Source: an uncultured Prevotellaceae bacterium (GTDB taxonomy: Bacteria; Bacteroidota; Bacteroidia; Bacteroidales; Bacteroidaceae). Taken from it: 64,000 bases of DNA. The notes beneath the pieces were generated by a model. The model had not been told where the DNA came from. It ran no database searches and saw only the letters and a list, made by a program, of their open reading frames with translations. Below, one piece after another: positions 44,391 through 55,018 of the stretch. The position numbers and the translations under genes were made by a program. Each line of letters starts with the position of its first letter. Within the stretch, counting starts at the first letter, position 1. The stretch is taken from assembly GCA_902788605.1 (NCBI GenBank), contig CADAKX010000010.1, positions 1-64,000 of the forward strand, given 5' to 3'.

Positions 44391-46409
44391 TTATTCTTCC
44401 ATGATGTACTCAAGTACCAACGTCTGACGCGGTTCGAGTTGCAGGTCTTTCGAGAGGTCGTAAGTGCGACCCGTCACCACATCCTGCACCTTCGTCGTCT
44501 TACCAATCACTTCAGCATAACGGGCCACCGACATGGTGGCCTTTTTTGTGGTACCATTGAGAATGGTGAGGATGGTGTTGCGGTGCCAGCGACGGGCAAT
44601 GACATAGACACCGTTATAGGGAATGAACTGCGTCTGATAGCCACGGATGATGGTCTCGTTGCCCTGACGCCAGTGCAGCAGATTGCTCAGCCACTGGAAC
44701 ATATTGTTCTCGGCCTGCGTGCGACCTTCCTTCGTAAAGCAGTTGTGTGTGTCGCCAGGAAAGCCACCTGGGAAGTCCTTGCGCACGTTGCCATCGGTCA
44801 CTTCCTTGGTACCATTCATCAGCACCTCCGTACCATAATATAATTGTGGTATGCGCTGCACGGTGAGCAACATCGCCAAGGCCTGCTTCAGCATCAGCGT
44901 GTCGCAACCAGAACCCAGGAAACGGTCTGTGTCGTGGTTGTCGATAAAGGCCATCACGCTGCGAGGGTTGGGATAGAGATAATCATAGGTAAACGCGTTA
45001 TAGAGACGGTTCAAACCATTCCACCAGGCATCTGTCTCTTCATACTTGGCCTGCGTCAGACGGTCGAAGAACGCAAAGTCCATCACGGTCTTCAGATAGG
45101 AGTTGCTTGACGACAGTTTCGAGTCCTTCTGCCACGAAGCCGTATAGGCAGGCTCCGTCACCCATGTCTCGCCAACAGTATTGAAGTTAGGATATTCCTC
45201 GTCGATTTCCTTCATCCACTGGGCCATGGGCTCGGCATAGGCATAGGGATAGGTGTCCATGCGGATGCCATCGATACCTACCGTCTCTATCCACCACTTG
45301 GAGTTCTGAATCAGGTAGCGCATCACGTGGGGATTATGCTGATTGAGGTCGGGCATTGTAGAGACAAACCAGCCCTCGGTGGTTTCCTTCTTGTCAACTT
45401 CCGAGGCATAGGGATCAACCACAGGGGTGAGCTTATAGGAGGTGAGATGATACCCACCCCCGACCCCTCCCGTGCTGGAGGGGAGATTATATAGTTTGAG
45501 TGGTGATACTTCCTTGGACAGGTCTGACATCACCTCCCCTCCCGCACGGGAGGGGTCGGGGGTGGGTCTTACATTAAACCAATCCTTTGATGGCATATCC
45601 TTTACCCACGGATGCTCAAAGCCGCAATGGTTGAAAATCATGTCCATCACCACCTTTAGGCCTTTCTGATGGGCATCGTCCACCAAGCGGCGATATTCGT
45701 CATTAGAGCCAAAGCGCGGATCTACCTTATAATAATTAGTGGTGGCATAGCCATGATAAGTAGAGAAACCATCGTTGTCGGGCGAGTTGTTCTCCAGCAC
45801 AGGTGTGAACCAAAGAGCCGTCACACCCAACTCACAGAAATAATCCAGGTGCTGGCGGATGCCCTCCATATCACCACCATGTCGCAACGAGGGTTGCGTG
45901 CGATCGTTGACATAGGTGTTCATGCCTTTTATCTGGTCATTATCCGAACGACCAGACGCAAAGCGGTCGGGCATCAGCAGATAGAGCACATCGCTGATAT
46001 CGAAGCCCCGTCTCTCCTCACCCTTCTTCTCACGGGCCTTCAACTCGAAGGTTTCTTGCGTCCCGATGGTAGCAAGCGTCCTTCGGCCGAGCGGAGGTTT
46101 GATTTTTGAGGTTGGAGATTGAAAGTTCAATGTCATCGTGCCTGGCTGGGCATCCTTGACATTCAGATAGACCAACAGGTAGTTGGGCGAGTCGAGTCGC
46201 ACCAGACTATCAATACGGACACCAGGATAGGTGGTAGTCACACTTTGCACGTCACGGATACCTTTGCCATAGACCATCAGCTGCAGTTGGGGGTTCTTCA
46301 TGCCCACAAACCAGTTGGCGGGTTCTATGTGGTCGATAGCGACCTTCTTGGCGCCACTCATCGTCATCGCAAGCGCCCCAAAGGCCATCACTAAAAAGAA
46401 TCGTTTCAT
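44391..46409 (-). CDS. GH13 alpha-amylase / neopullulanase (SusA-like) with in-frame REPIN-like insert
   Basis: A 672-residue secreted GH13 enzyme (start 46409, signal peptide MKRFFLVMAFGALAMTMSG). An N-terminal beta-sandwich (about 25-125) as in cyclomaltodextrinase/neopullulanase precedes the barrel. Catalytic residues are Asp in GIRMDTYPYA (near 381), Glu in NTVGETWV (near 412) and Asp in FIDNHDTDRF (near 488). It should cut alpha-1,4 links of starch oligomers in the periplasm. A segment of about 39 residues (near 281-319, RPTPDPSRAGGE to GGVGGGY) between DWFNV and HLTSYKL is encoded by the palindromic element at 45452-45567. It is last in the malQ operon. Confidence 0.92.
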   Translation of the reverse strand: MKRFFLVMAFGALAMTMSGAKKVAIDHIEPANWFVGMKNPQLQLMVYGKGIRDVQSVTTTYPGVRIDSLVRLDSPNYLLVYLNVKDAQPGTMTLNFQSPTSKIKPPLGRRTLATIGTQETFELKAREKKGEERRGFDISDVLYLLMPDRFASGRSDNDQIKGMNTYVNDRTQPSLRHGGDMEGIRQHLDYFCELGVTALWFTPVLENNSPDNDGFSTYHGYATTNYYKVDPRFGSNDEYRRLVDDAHQKGLKVVMDMIFNHCGFEHPWVKDMPSKDWFNVRPTPDPSRAGGEVMSDLSKEVSPLKLYNLPSSTGGVGGGYHLTSYKLTPVVDPYASEVDKKETTEGWFVSTMPDLNQHNPHVMRYLIQNSKWWIETVGIDGIRMDTYPYAYAEPMAQWMKEIDEEYPNFNTVGETWVTEPAYTASWQKDSKLSSSNSYLKTVMDFAFFDRLTQAKYEETDAWWNGLNRLYNAFTYDYLYPNPRSVMAFIDNHDTDRFLGSGCDTLMLKQALAMLLTVQRIPQLYYGTEVLMNGTKEVTDGNVRKDFPGGFPGDTHNCFTKEGRTQAENNMFQWLSNLLHWRQGNETIIRGYQTQFIPYNGVYVIARRWHRNTILTILNGTTKKATMSVARYAEVIGKTTKVQDVVTGRTYDLSKDLQLEPRQTLVLEYIMEE
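45452..45567. mobile_element. REPIN-like double hairpin inserted in frame in the GH13 gene
   Basis: The ends (45452-45474 and 45545-45567) are a perfect 23-bp inverted repeat beginning ACCCACCCCCGACC. Each end also carries its own hairpin: CCCCTCC with GGAGGGG around CGTGCT at the left, and CCCCTCCC with GGGAGGGG around GCAC-type loop bases at the right. Two inverted REP-like units around a 60-base spacer is the architecture of a REPIN. All codons remain open. A RAYT-type gene lies 19 kb away. Confidence 0.8.
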
Positions 46410-46413
46410 CTTA

Positions 46414-46448
46414 TTATGCATTATGCATTCTTAATTATGAATTATCAA
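46414..46448. repeat. Heptanucleotide array across the pullulanase stop codon
   Basis: Units TTATGCA, TTATGCA, TTCTTAA, TTATGAA, TTATCAA. The array covers the last residues and stop of the pullulanase gene and runs to 5 bases before the amylase ATG, also supplying a spurious in-frame ATG at 46421. Confidence 0.85.
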
Positions 46449-48299
46449 AGCCGATTGCGGACTCACCATCACGCGGTTACCATCCACCTCGCCCAGTCCT
46501 TTCTCGTCAATCTGTCCATCACAGCATACCACCTTATAGACACCATCGGGGATATCAACAGAGACAGCCTCGCGATTGGCATTGAGAATCACGATGATAT
46601 CGTTCCATTGATCATCGGTGGCATGACCATTCAGTCGATAGGCCACCGTAAATGCTGGCGTAGAGAGGAAGTCCAAGTAACTCTGCACCGAATTAGCATT
46701 TCCCATACGGAAAGCAAGATGATGCTTGCGCAGGGCAATCAGTTTCTTATAGTAGTCGAAAACCTGCGGATAACGGGTCTTGTTCTGCCAGTCCAGGCGA
46801 TTAATGCTGTCGGGACTCTCATAGGAGTTGTGCACGCCCTGCTTGGTACGCAACAACTCCTCGCCACCCAGCATAAAGGGCACACCCTGTGAGGTAAAGA
46901 CAGCCGTCTGTGCCAACAGGTCAAGACGGATGAGTTCGTCATCGCTGATACCAGGAATCGTAGCCTTCAAGCGGTCCACCAGGCACATATCGTCATGACA
47001 CGACACATAGGCAATCATCTGGGAGGGCTCGGCAGCCCAAGCCTCCTTGGTATAGTTGACCTTTTTCATATCCACCTGCGGATGAGACACGCAACCAACA
47101 ATACCATACTTCAGACTCTCTTCGCTACCTGGCACACAAGCCAGGAAGGCACCCACGCTATTATCAGCCCAGGGACCACGCAAGGCATCGCGCAGCTCAT
47201 CGCTGAAGGCTGCGATACGTGGCAGCCTTGCCATATTGATTTTCATGGCCAACTCATAGGAAGGCAAGGCACACTGACCTGCACTCCAACCCTCACCATA
47301 GATAAAGATGTTAGGGTCTATCTCATCGACAGCCTTACGAATCTCGTTCATCGTCTCGATATCGTGACAGCCCATGAGGTCGAAGCGGAAGCCATCAATA
47401 TGGTATTCGTTGATCCAGTGCTTCACACTCTCAATCATAAACTTGCGCATCATGGGCTTTTCTGATGCAGTCTCGTTGCCACAGCCAGAGCCATTGGAAT
47501 TACCTCTGTAATAGTAATCCGGATAGGTGCGCTGGAAGTTGGAATGGTCTTTGTCATAGGTATGGTTATACACCACGTCGAGAATCACACCGATACCTGC
47601 CTGATGCAGGGCCTGCACCATCTGCTTAAACTCGCGGATGCGGCACAACGGGTCATAGGGGTCAGTACTATAGCCACCCTCTGGCACGTTATAGTTCACT
47701 GGATCATAACCCCAGTTATATTGTGGTTCGTTAAGACGGGTCTCATCCACAGAGCCATAGTCATAACTGGGCAGGATATGCACATTGGTGATGCCCAACT
47801 CCTTCAGGTGGTCGATGGCCCAAGGTTCGGTGAGGGCCAGGAACTTACCCGGATGCTGCGCCGATGGCTGGTTGACAGAGAAGTCACGGTGGTGCATCTC
47901 ATAAATAACCAGGTCCTGTGGCAAGCGATGCTCCACTCTGTCACTCTCCCACCCCTGAGGGTCGGTGTCGCGCAGATCCACCACTACGCCTTTCTCGCCA
48001 TTCACACTCACCGCCTTGGCAAAGACGCCAGGCGATGCTTTTCCGTTGACCACAAACTGATAGGTCTCTCCCTTGTGGTCTCCCTTGGCTGTGACGGTCC
48101 AGATGCTGTCAGAACCAAACGCCATGGGCAGGCTGTCCTGATTGAGCACCACCACGCAACGGGCATTGGCAGGTGCAAAGAGACGGAAGACAGTCTGGTC
48201 GGGCGAGTAAGTCATCTCGTCGAAGCAAAAGGGCTTCTGACTGGATTCACAAGCAGAGAGTACCATTGCCATCATGCCTAAAACAACGATTTTCTTCAT
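46431..48299 (-). CDS. pulA: Type I pullulanase (GH13), lipoprotein
   Basis: A 622-residue debranching enzyme. A lipobox (VLSACES, Cys near 17) predicts a lipid anchor. A CBM48-like N-terminal domain (about 25-115) precedes the GH13 barrel. YNWGYDP near 192 is the signature of type I pullulanases, which hydrolyse alpha-1,6 branches. Catalytic residues are Asp in GFRFDLMG (near 305), Glu in IYGEGWSAG (near 334) and Asp in SCHDD (near 433). The last residues, LIIHN, are encoded by a heptanucleotide array. It starts one base after the GH97 stop. Confidence 0.94.
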   Translation of the reverse strand: MKKIVVLGMMAMVLSACESSQKPFCFDEMTYSPDQTVFRLFAPANARCVVVLNQDSLPMAFGSDSIWTVTAKGDHKGETYQFVVNGKASPGVFAKAVSVNGEKGVVVDLRDTDPQGWESDRVEHRLPQDLVIYEMHHRDFSVNQPSAQHPGKFLALTEPWAIDHLKELGITNVHILPSYDYGSVDETRLNEPQYNWGYDPVNYNVPEGGYSTDPYDPLCRIREFKQMVQALHQAGIGVILDVVYNHTYDKDHSNFQRTYPDYYYRGNSNGSGCGNETASEKPMMRKFMIESVKHWINEYHIDGFRFDLMGCHDIETMNEIRKAVDEIDPNIFIYGEGWSAGQCALPSYELAMKINMARLPRIAAFSDELRDALRGPWADNSVGAFLACVPGSEESLKYGIVGCVSHPQVDMKKVNYTKEAWAAEPSQMIAYVSCHDDMCLVDRLKATIPGISDDELIRLDLLAQTAVFTSQGVPFMLGGEELLRTKQGVHNSYESPDSINRLDWQNKTRYPQVFDYYKKLIALRKHHLAFRMGNANSVQSYLDFLSTPAFTVAYRLNGHATDDQWNDIIVILNANREAVSVDIPDGVYKVVCCDGQIDEKGLGEVDGNRVMVSPQSALIIHN

Positions 48300-48300
48300 A

Positions 48301-50523
<2,223 letters not shown>

Positions 50524-50530
50524 CTATCTA

Positions 50531-50565
50531 TTATGAATTATGCATTATGAATTAAGCATTGATTC
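50531..50565. repeat. Heptanucleotide array between malQ and GH97
   Basis: Units TTATGAA, TTATGCA, TTATGAA, TTAAGCA, TTGATTC. It fills most of the 44-base gap, from just upstream of the GH97 start to the malQ stop at 50565. Confidence 0.85.
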
Positions 50566-52973
50566 TATCTGTTGCCTTGTTTGATGAGTATAGACACCTC
50601 GCGATTGAAGTCATCAGCCTTGAGCAGTTGCTCGATGGTGAGGTGCATGCGATAGCGCCAGTAGTGACGTGGATTGGCAGGGATATTGATACGCTCGGCA
50701 TTCTGATCGGGCAGTCGCAGGTGTTCATCGATAGAGAGCCAGTCCTGCAGCGACAGCAAGCAGAGCATCGAGGGAGACATCAGGTGACGGGCCACCACAT
50801 CCTTGCAGAGCCATCCTGGCATGGGATGAGGTGCAGGACCATCATAGTGCAACTCGTTGTTAAAATAGTCCTGCGTACGAGGCTCATCCTCGTCCCACCA
50901 CTGACGGAGCGTCGACATATCGTGCGTAGAGATGGTGCACACCGAGCGATAAGGATTCAGCTGCAACTGTCCGAAGCGCACGTGCGGGTCTTTCGGCATC
51001 GACTGAATCTCGAGTGAGAGGATACGCAGTTCGTCCATCACCCAGGGCACGCAGTCGGGCACCATACCCAGGTCTTCGGCACAAACAAGCATGCGGGTGG
51101 CCTGTGTCAGACGAGGCAATTTCTTCATGGCCTCATTATACCAGTACTGGTTGTTGCGACGATAGAAATAGTCGTTATACAGACGATTGAAGTTATCCTT
51201 CTCGTCGTCACGCAACTGCTGGAAAGCAGGCTTCATCTGGATAGAGATACGGGGATGCCAACGGTCATTGCGCTTATGGTCCACCAGGAACAGGTCGTCC
51301 AGATGACCATACACGCCATAGGCCTCAATCTCCTCACGACTCATGCCGAGAGCAGGCGAAAACTGTCCCATAAGGCCCGACTTCTCTGGCACGGGAATCT
51401 CCCAGATGCGGAAGAAGCCCAGCACATGGTCGATGCGGTAGGCATCGAAATACTCCGCCATCTTGCGGAAGCGGCGCACCCACCACGAGCAGTTGTCCTT
51501 CAACATCTCATCCCAGTTGTAGGTGGGGAAGCCCCAGTTCTGGCCATCCTCAGAGAAGGGATCGGGGGGCGCACCAGCCTGTCCATTGAGGTTGAAGTAA
51601 CGTGGCTCCACCCAGGCCTCCACGCCATCGCGACTGATGCCAATGGGGATATCACCCTTCAGGATGACCTTGTTCTTACGGGCATGCTCATGGGCAGCAC
51701 GCATCTGCTGGTCGAGGATATACTGCACGAAATACCAGAAGTCTATCACCTTTGCATCGGCCTTCGGCAACTTCGCGGGCCACTCTGAGAAGGTGGCTGT
51801 GCCATACTTATCGCGATAGTAGCAGAAACGGGCATAGGGTTCCAGCCACTGGCTGTTGTCCTCAACGAACTTCTTATAGGTAGCACGGCGCTTCACAGCA
51901 GAACCTTCCTGCTTGAAGATAGCCTGCAGATAGTTCATCTTGGCCTCCATCATGCGCTCATAGTCAATCTGAGTCAGGGCATTGAGTTCCTGACGCTGGG
52001 CTTCGAACTTCGTTTTCAGAGCCTCATCCTTGAGAGCAGGCAACTGACGCAGGTCGGCATACTGGGGATGCAGAGCATAGATACTGATGGAGTTATAGGG
52101 ATAAGAGTCCTGCCATGTGTGCGTGATGGTGGTATCGTTAATGGGCAGGATTTGCAGGATGTTTTGTCCCGTCTTGGCACACCAGTCCACCATCATCTTC
52201 AGGTCACCAAAGTCACCCACACCAAAACTGCCCTCACTACGCAACGAGAAGATGGGAATCACCGTGCCGGCACCTTTCCACAAAGGAATACTGAACCAAG
52301 CCTGCTGCAGTTCATAGACCACAACCTCGTTCTGTTGCATCTCGGGCTTCACCAACACACGGTTCTCACAGTTCTCCCATGTCACGGTATCTCCCAGGAT
52401 AATGAACTTATATTCTGTAACCTCTGTCAATCGGTCGGCATCAAGACTGACCACCCACTCATGACAGTCGTGCTCATACATCGGTATGGCTTTCGAACAG
52501 TCCCACACACCCAGCAGGCTGGGAGCACCAACCAAGGCTAGTCGCTCTCCATGGCGCAACTGGGGTGCACGCACCTTCAGTCGGATGGTGCGTTGATAGT
52601 CGGTCTCAGGACTCATCTGACGCTCGCGAGCCATCACACAGTCTGTGAAGGCCGACGAATACATAAAACTATCGGCAGGGGTATCTATCCAATGGTCAAA
52701 GACACGATACAGCACACCCTTCACCGCATTCAGTTCCAGACGATGGGCCACTACCAGCCATTCGTGACGCTCCTCTTTGTCGCCACGCATCACGCTATAG
52801 TAATAATCCAGACATCCTCCTTTTCTATTTGCAAGCGACAGTTCTGCTGTCCAGTGCAAACCATTCTGTGTCGACATGGCCAGACTCTCCTTCTTCTGAC
52901 CATCCTCTACGATATTCAGTATCAGCTGTTCGCCGAAAATCGTATGATACTCGAGATCAAATAATAGTTTCAT
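50565..52973 (-). CDS. malQ: 4-alpha-glucanotransferase (GH77) with N-terminal CBM20 domains
   Basis: An 802-residue cytoplasmic MalQ/amylomaltase. Two starch-binding CBM20-like domains precede the catalytic barrel; the second shows LALVGAPSLLGVWDCSKAIPM (about 135-155). Catalytic residues are Asp in YRIDHVLGFF (near 512), Glu in CAEDLGMVP (near 631) and Asp in STHDMSTLR (near 683). It transfers maltosyl units between maltodextrins. This large form with CBM20 is normal in Bacteroidota. It is the first gene of the operon malQ-GH97-pulA-GH13. The upstream region has an operator (53063-53074) and -7 box (52999-53006). Confidence 0.96.
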   Translation of the reverse strand: MKLLFDLEYHTIFGEQLILNIVEDGQKKESLAMSTQNGLHWTAELSLANRKGGCLDYYYSVMRGDKEERHEWLVVAHRLELNAVKGVLYRVFDHWIDTPADSFMYSSAFTDCVMARERQMSPETDYQRTIRLKVRAPQLRHGERLALVGAPSLLGVWDCSKAIPMYEHDCHEWVVSLDADRLTEVTEYKFIILGDTVTWENCENRVLVKPEMQQNEVVVYELQQAWFSIPLWKGAGTVIPIFSLRSEGSFGVGDFGDLKMMVDWCAKTGQNILQILPINDTTITHTWQDSYPYNSISIYALHPQYADLRQLPALKDEALKTKFEAQRQELNALTQIDYERMMEAKMNYLQAIFKQEGSAVKRRATYKKFVEDNSQWLEPYARFCYYRDKYGTATFSEWPAKLPKADAKVIDFWYFVQYILDQQMRAAHEHARKNKVILKGDIPIGISRDGVEAWVEPRYFNLNGQAGAPPDPFSEDGQNWGFPTYNWDEMLKDNCSWWVRRFRKMAEYFDAYRIDHVLGFFRIWEIPVPEKSGLMGQFSPALGMSREEIEAYGVYGHLDDLFLVDHKRNDRWHPRISIQMKPAFQQLRDDEKDNFNRLYNDYFYRRNNQYWYNEAMKKLPRLTQATRMLVCAEDLGMVPDCVPWVMDELRILSLEIQSMPKDPHVRFGQLQLNPYRSVCTISTHDMSTLRQWWDEDEPRTQDYFNNELHYDGPAPHPMPGWLCKDVVARHLMSPSMLCLLSLQDWLSIDEHLRLPDQNAERINIPANPRHYWRYRMHLTIEQLLKADDFNREVSILIKQGNR

Positions 52974-52998
52974 TCTGTTTCAGGTTTTAATTTTTCGT

Positions 52999-53006
52999 CA
53001 AAAGTA
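52999..53006 (-). promoter_or_regulatory. -7 box of the malQ operon
   Basis: Minus strand TACTTTTG, 25 bases upstream of the malQ ATG. No TTTG lies at the -33 position. The LacI-type operator centre is exactly 66 bp upstream of its centre. Confidence 0.7.
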
Positions 53007-53062
53007 CATTATTATATGCACATAACCTTGTCTTTTTGCGCAATTCACGGGTAAAAGGATGC

Positions 53063-53074
53063 GCAAACGTTTGC
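53063..53074. promoter_or_regulatory. LacI-family operator upstream of malQ
   Basis: A perfect 12-bp palindrome GCAAACGTTTGC with the central CG step typical of LacI/GalR operators. It is 89 bases upstream of the malQ ATG and 9 bases after the PAP2 stop. Confidence 0.8.
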
Positions 53075-53083
53075 ACTCTCTTT

Positions 53084-53659
53084 TTACCATCGAATGGCCA
53101 AAGACAGCGACTGACCCGTGAAAGCCACGTCAACACGATCGGACTTAATGTACTTCTTCTTGATATAATAGGTGAGTTCCGTACTCAGCCAGCCAATGGC
53201 AGCTCCAGCACAGACATCATGGGTATAGTGCCTGTCACGACGCACACGGTCGGCAGCCACCAGCGTGGCCAGACCATAGCCACCAATGGTGACCCAAGGC
53301 GAGAGATGCCCATACTCATGGCGCAAGGCTGTGGCACCGGCAAAGGCAAAGGTAGCATGTCCCGAAGGAAACGAATGCTGGTCGCTATCATCGGGGCGCC
53401 ACTCCTTGACGCTATGCTTCAAGCCATAGGCAACACCTGCTGCCAACACATAGGAAGCACCAGTGGAAGCCATGAACTCCACCCACGTATCCGACTGGCT
53501 CTTCACGCCACAGGTACGCAGCAGATAGGTGGTGGCCATAGGCACATGTTGCATCACATCATCAATAGCTTCGCCCTGTGCCGAAGCTGCCAACGAACAA
53601 CATGCCATAACGACGACGGCGATATGCCGTTTCGCGACCCGCGATATGCCGTTTCTCAT
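53084..53659 (-). CDS. PAP2-superfamily phosphatase
   Basis: A 191-residue exported protein with a signal peptide or N-terminal membrane segment (about 8-27). The three PAP2 motifs are present: KEWRPDD (K-x6-RP type), PSGHATFAF and RVRRDRHYTHDV (SRxxxxxHxxxD type). Such enzymes remove phosphate from lipids such as undecaprenyl diphosphate or phosphatidic acid. The ATG overlaps the transporter stop (ATGA), so it is coupled to the sugar carrier; a link to starch use is not obvious. Confidence 0.85.
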   Translation of the reverse strand: MRNGISRVAKRHIAVVVMACCSLAASAQGEAIDDVMQHVPMATTYLLRTCGVKSQSDTWVEFMASTGASYVLAAGVAYGLKHSVKEWRPDDSDQHSFPSGHATFAFAGATALRHEYGHLSPWVTIGGYGLATLVAADRVRRDRHYTHDVCAGAAIGWLSTELTYYIKKKYIKSDRVDVAFTGQSLSLAIRW

Positions 53660-54966
53660 CGTTTGTCTCGTATTGCGTAAACACAGAGCGAACCCACAAG
53701 CAGTAAGGCACCCGCCACATACATCATACTATCCTGCGTACCTACCAGGTGCAAGATCTGTCCGCCACAAAGGGCAGCGATAATCTGAGGCAGACAAATG
53801 GTGCCATTAAACAACCCCAGGTAGGCACCCAGATGTCCACGGCCCTGCAGGGCGTTGGTAACAAATGTGAAGGGCATAGCCAGCATGGCAGCCCACGCAC
53901 AGCCAATCAGCAGGAAGGGTACAATCTGCAGATAACGGTCTGGACAGAACGGAATCAGGGCGAAGCCGATACCACCCAGTATCAGACTCACGGAATAGGC
54001 CATCTTCGTGTTGGCAAAACGGGGGAGTACCATCGCCCATGCCACACTACCCATGGCCTGGATAGCATAGAGCACGCCGGTCCAGTTACCAGCCTCCTGA
54101 TAGGCAGCTGTCTCGGCATCGGCTGTTCCCCATACCGTCAGCGACACGGCGTCAACCACATAGGTCCACATATACAGGAATGCTGCCCAGCAGAAGAACT
54201 GTACCAGACCTACACGCCAGAAGGTGGCAGGCGCATTTTTCAGCAGGACAAGCCAGTTGCCACTGGACTGACTCTTTTCGCCCTCGGCACTGGCCTCGTT
54301 ATATTTCGCATACTCCTGGGGATTCCATTCCTTGACTGTCAGGGTTGTATAGATGACGCAGACAATGAGGATGGCGGCACCGATATAGAACGACCAGATA
54401 ACGGTATCGGGCACAACACCCTCGGGAGCCACATTACTCAGTCCCAGCCATGCAAAGAAGAAGGGGAACAGGAAGCCAACAACACTACCGGCGTTGCACA
54501 AGAACGACTGGATGCTGTAGGCCTTGGCCTTCTGCACCTCGTTCACCATGTCGCCCACCAGCATCTTAAAGGGTTGCATCGCCATGTTGATACTCGTATC
54601 GAGCAACATCAACGCCAGCAGACCAACTATCAGCACCATGCTTACAGTGGTCAGTCCCAGCGAACCGGCATTGGGCAGCAGACACATCACAGCCACAGCC
54701 ATCGCTGCACCCACAAAGAGATAGGGGATGCGTCGTCCAAAGCGGGTCCATGTCTTGTCACTCAATGTACCTACAATGGGCTGCACCAGGATGCCCATCA
54801 AGGGTGGCAGAATCCAGAAGAAACTCAGGTCGTGGGGGTCAGCTCCCAGCGTACGGAAGATTCTCGAGATGTTGGCGCTCTGCAGGGCGTATGCTATCTG
54901 CACGCCAAAGAACCCAAAGCTCAGGTTCCATAGTTTCCAAAAACTTAATTCAGGTTTCTGTTTCAT
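53656..54966 (-). CDS. MFS transporter, probable maltose/maltooligosaccharide carrier
   Basis: A 436-residue inner-membrane protein with about 12 membrane segments. GTLSDKTWTRFGRRIPYLFVGA (in two parts) is the loop 2-3 signature of the glycoside/SLC45-type MFS carriers, which import sucrose or maltose with protons. Position between the LacI regulator and the malQ operon supports maltooligosaccharide uptake. The gene begins 52 bases after the lacI stop, so it is probably co-transcribed with lacI. Confidence 0.88.
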   Translation of the reverse strand: MKQKPELSFWKLWNLSFGFFGVQIAYALQSANISRIFRTLGADPHDLSFFWILPPLMGILVQPIVGTLSDKTWTRFGRRIPYLFVGAAMAVAVMCLLPNAGSLGLTTVSMVLIVGLLALMLLDTSINMAMQPFKMLVGDMVNEVQKAKAYSIQSFLCNAGSVVGFLFPFFFAWLGLSNVAPEGVVPDTVIWSFYIGAAILIVCVIYTTLTVKEWNPQEYAKYNEASAEGEKSQSSGNWLVLLKNAPATFWRVGLVQFFCWAAFLYMWTYVVDAVSLTVWGTADAETAAYQEAGNWTGVLYAIQAMGSVAWAMVLPRFANTKMAYSVSLILGGIGFALIPFCPDRYLQIVPFLLIGCAWAAMLAMPFTFVTNALQGRGHLGAYLGLFNGTICLPQIIAALCGGQILHLVGTQDSMMYVAGALLLVGSLCVYAIRDKR

Positions 54967-54990
54967 ATCGTATTGGTATTATCTTTTCAT

Positions 54991-55018
54991 CATTAATCAT
55001 TAACCATTAACCATTCTC
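54991..55018. repeat. Heptanucleotide array abutting the lacI stop codon
   Basis: Units CATTAAT, CATTAAC, CATTAAC, CATTCTC end directly at the lacI stop (55019-55021), in the 52-base gap before the transporter gene. Confidence 0.85.

Noticed and set aside
53041..53083. A second half of a LacI site or a riboswitch upstream of malQ
   Set aside because: Only one palindrome is visible, and the leader after the -7 box is too short for a riboswitch.
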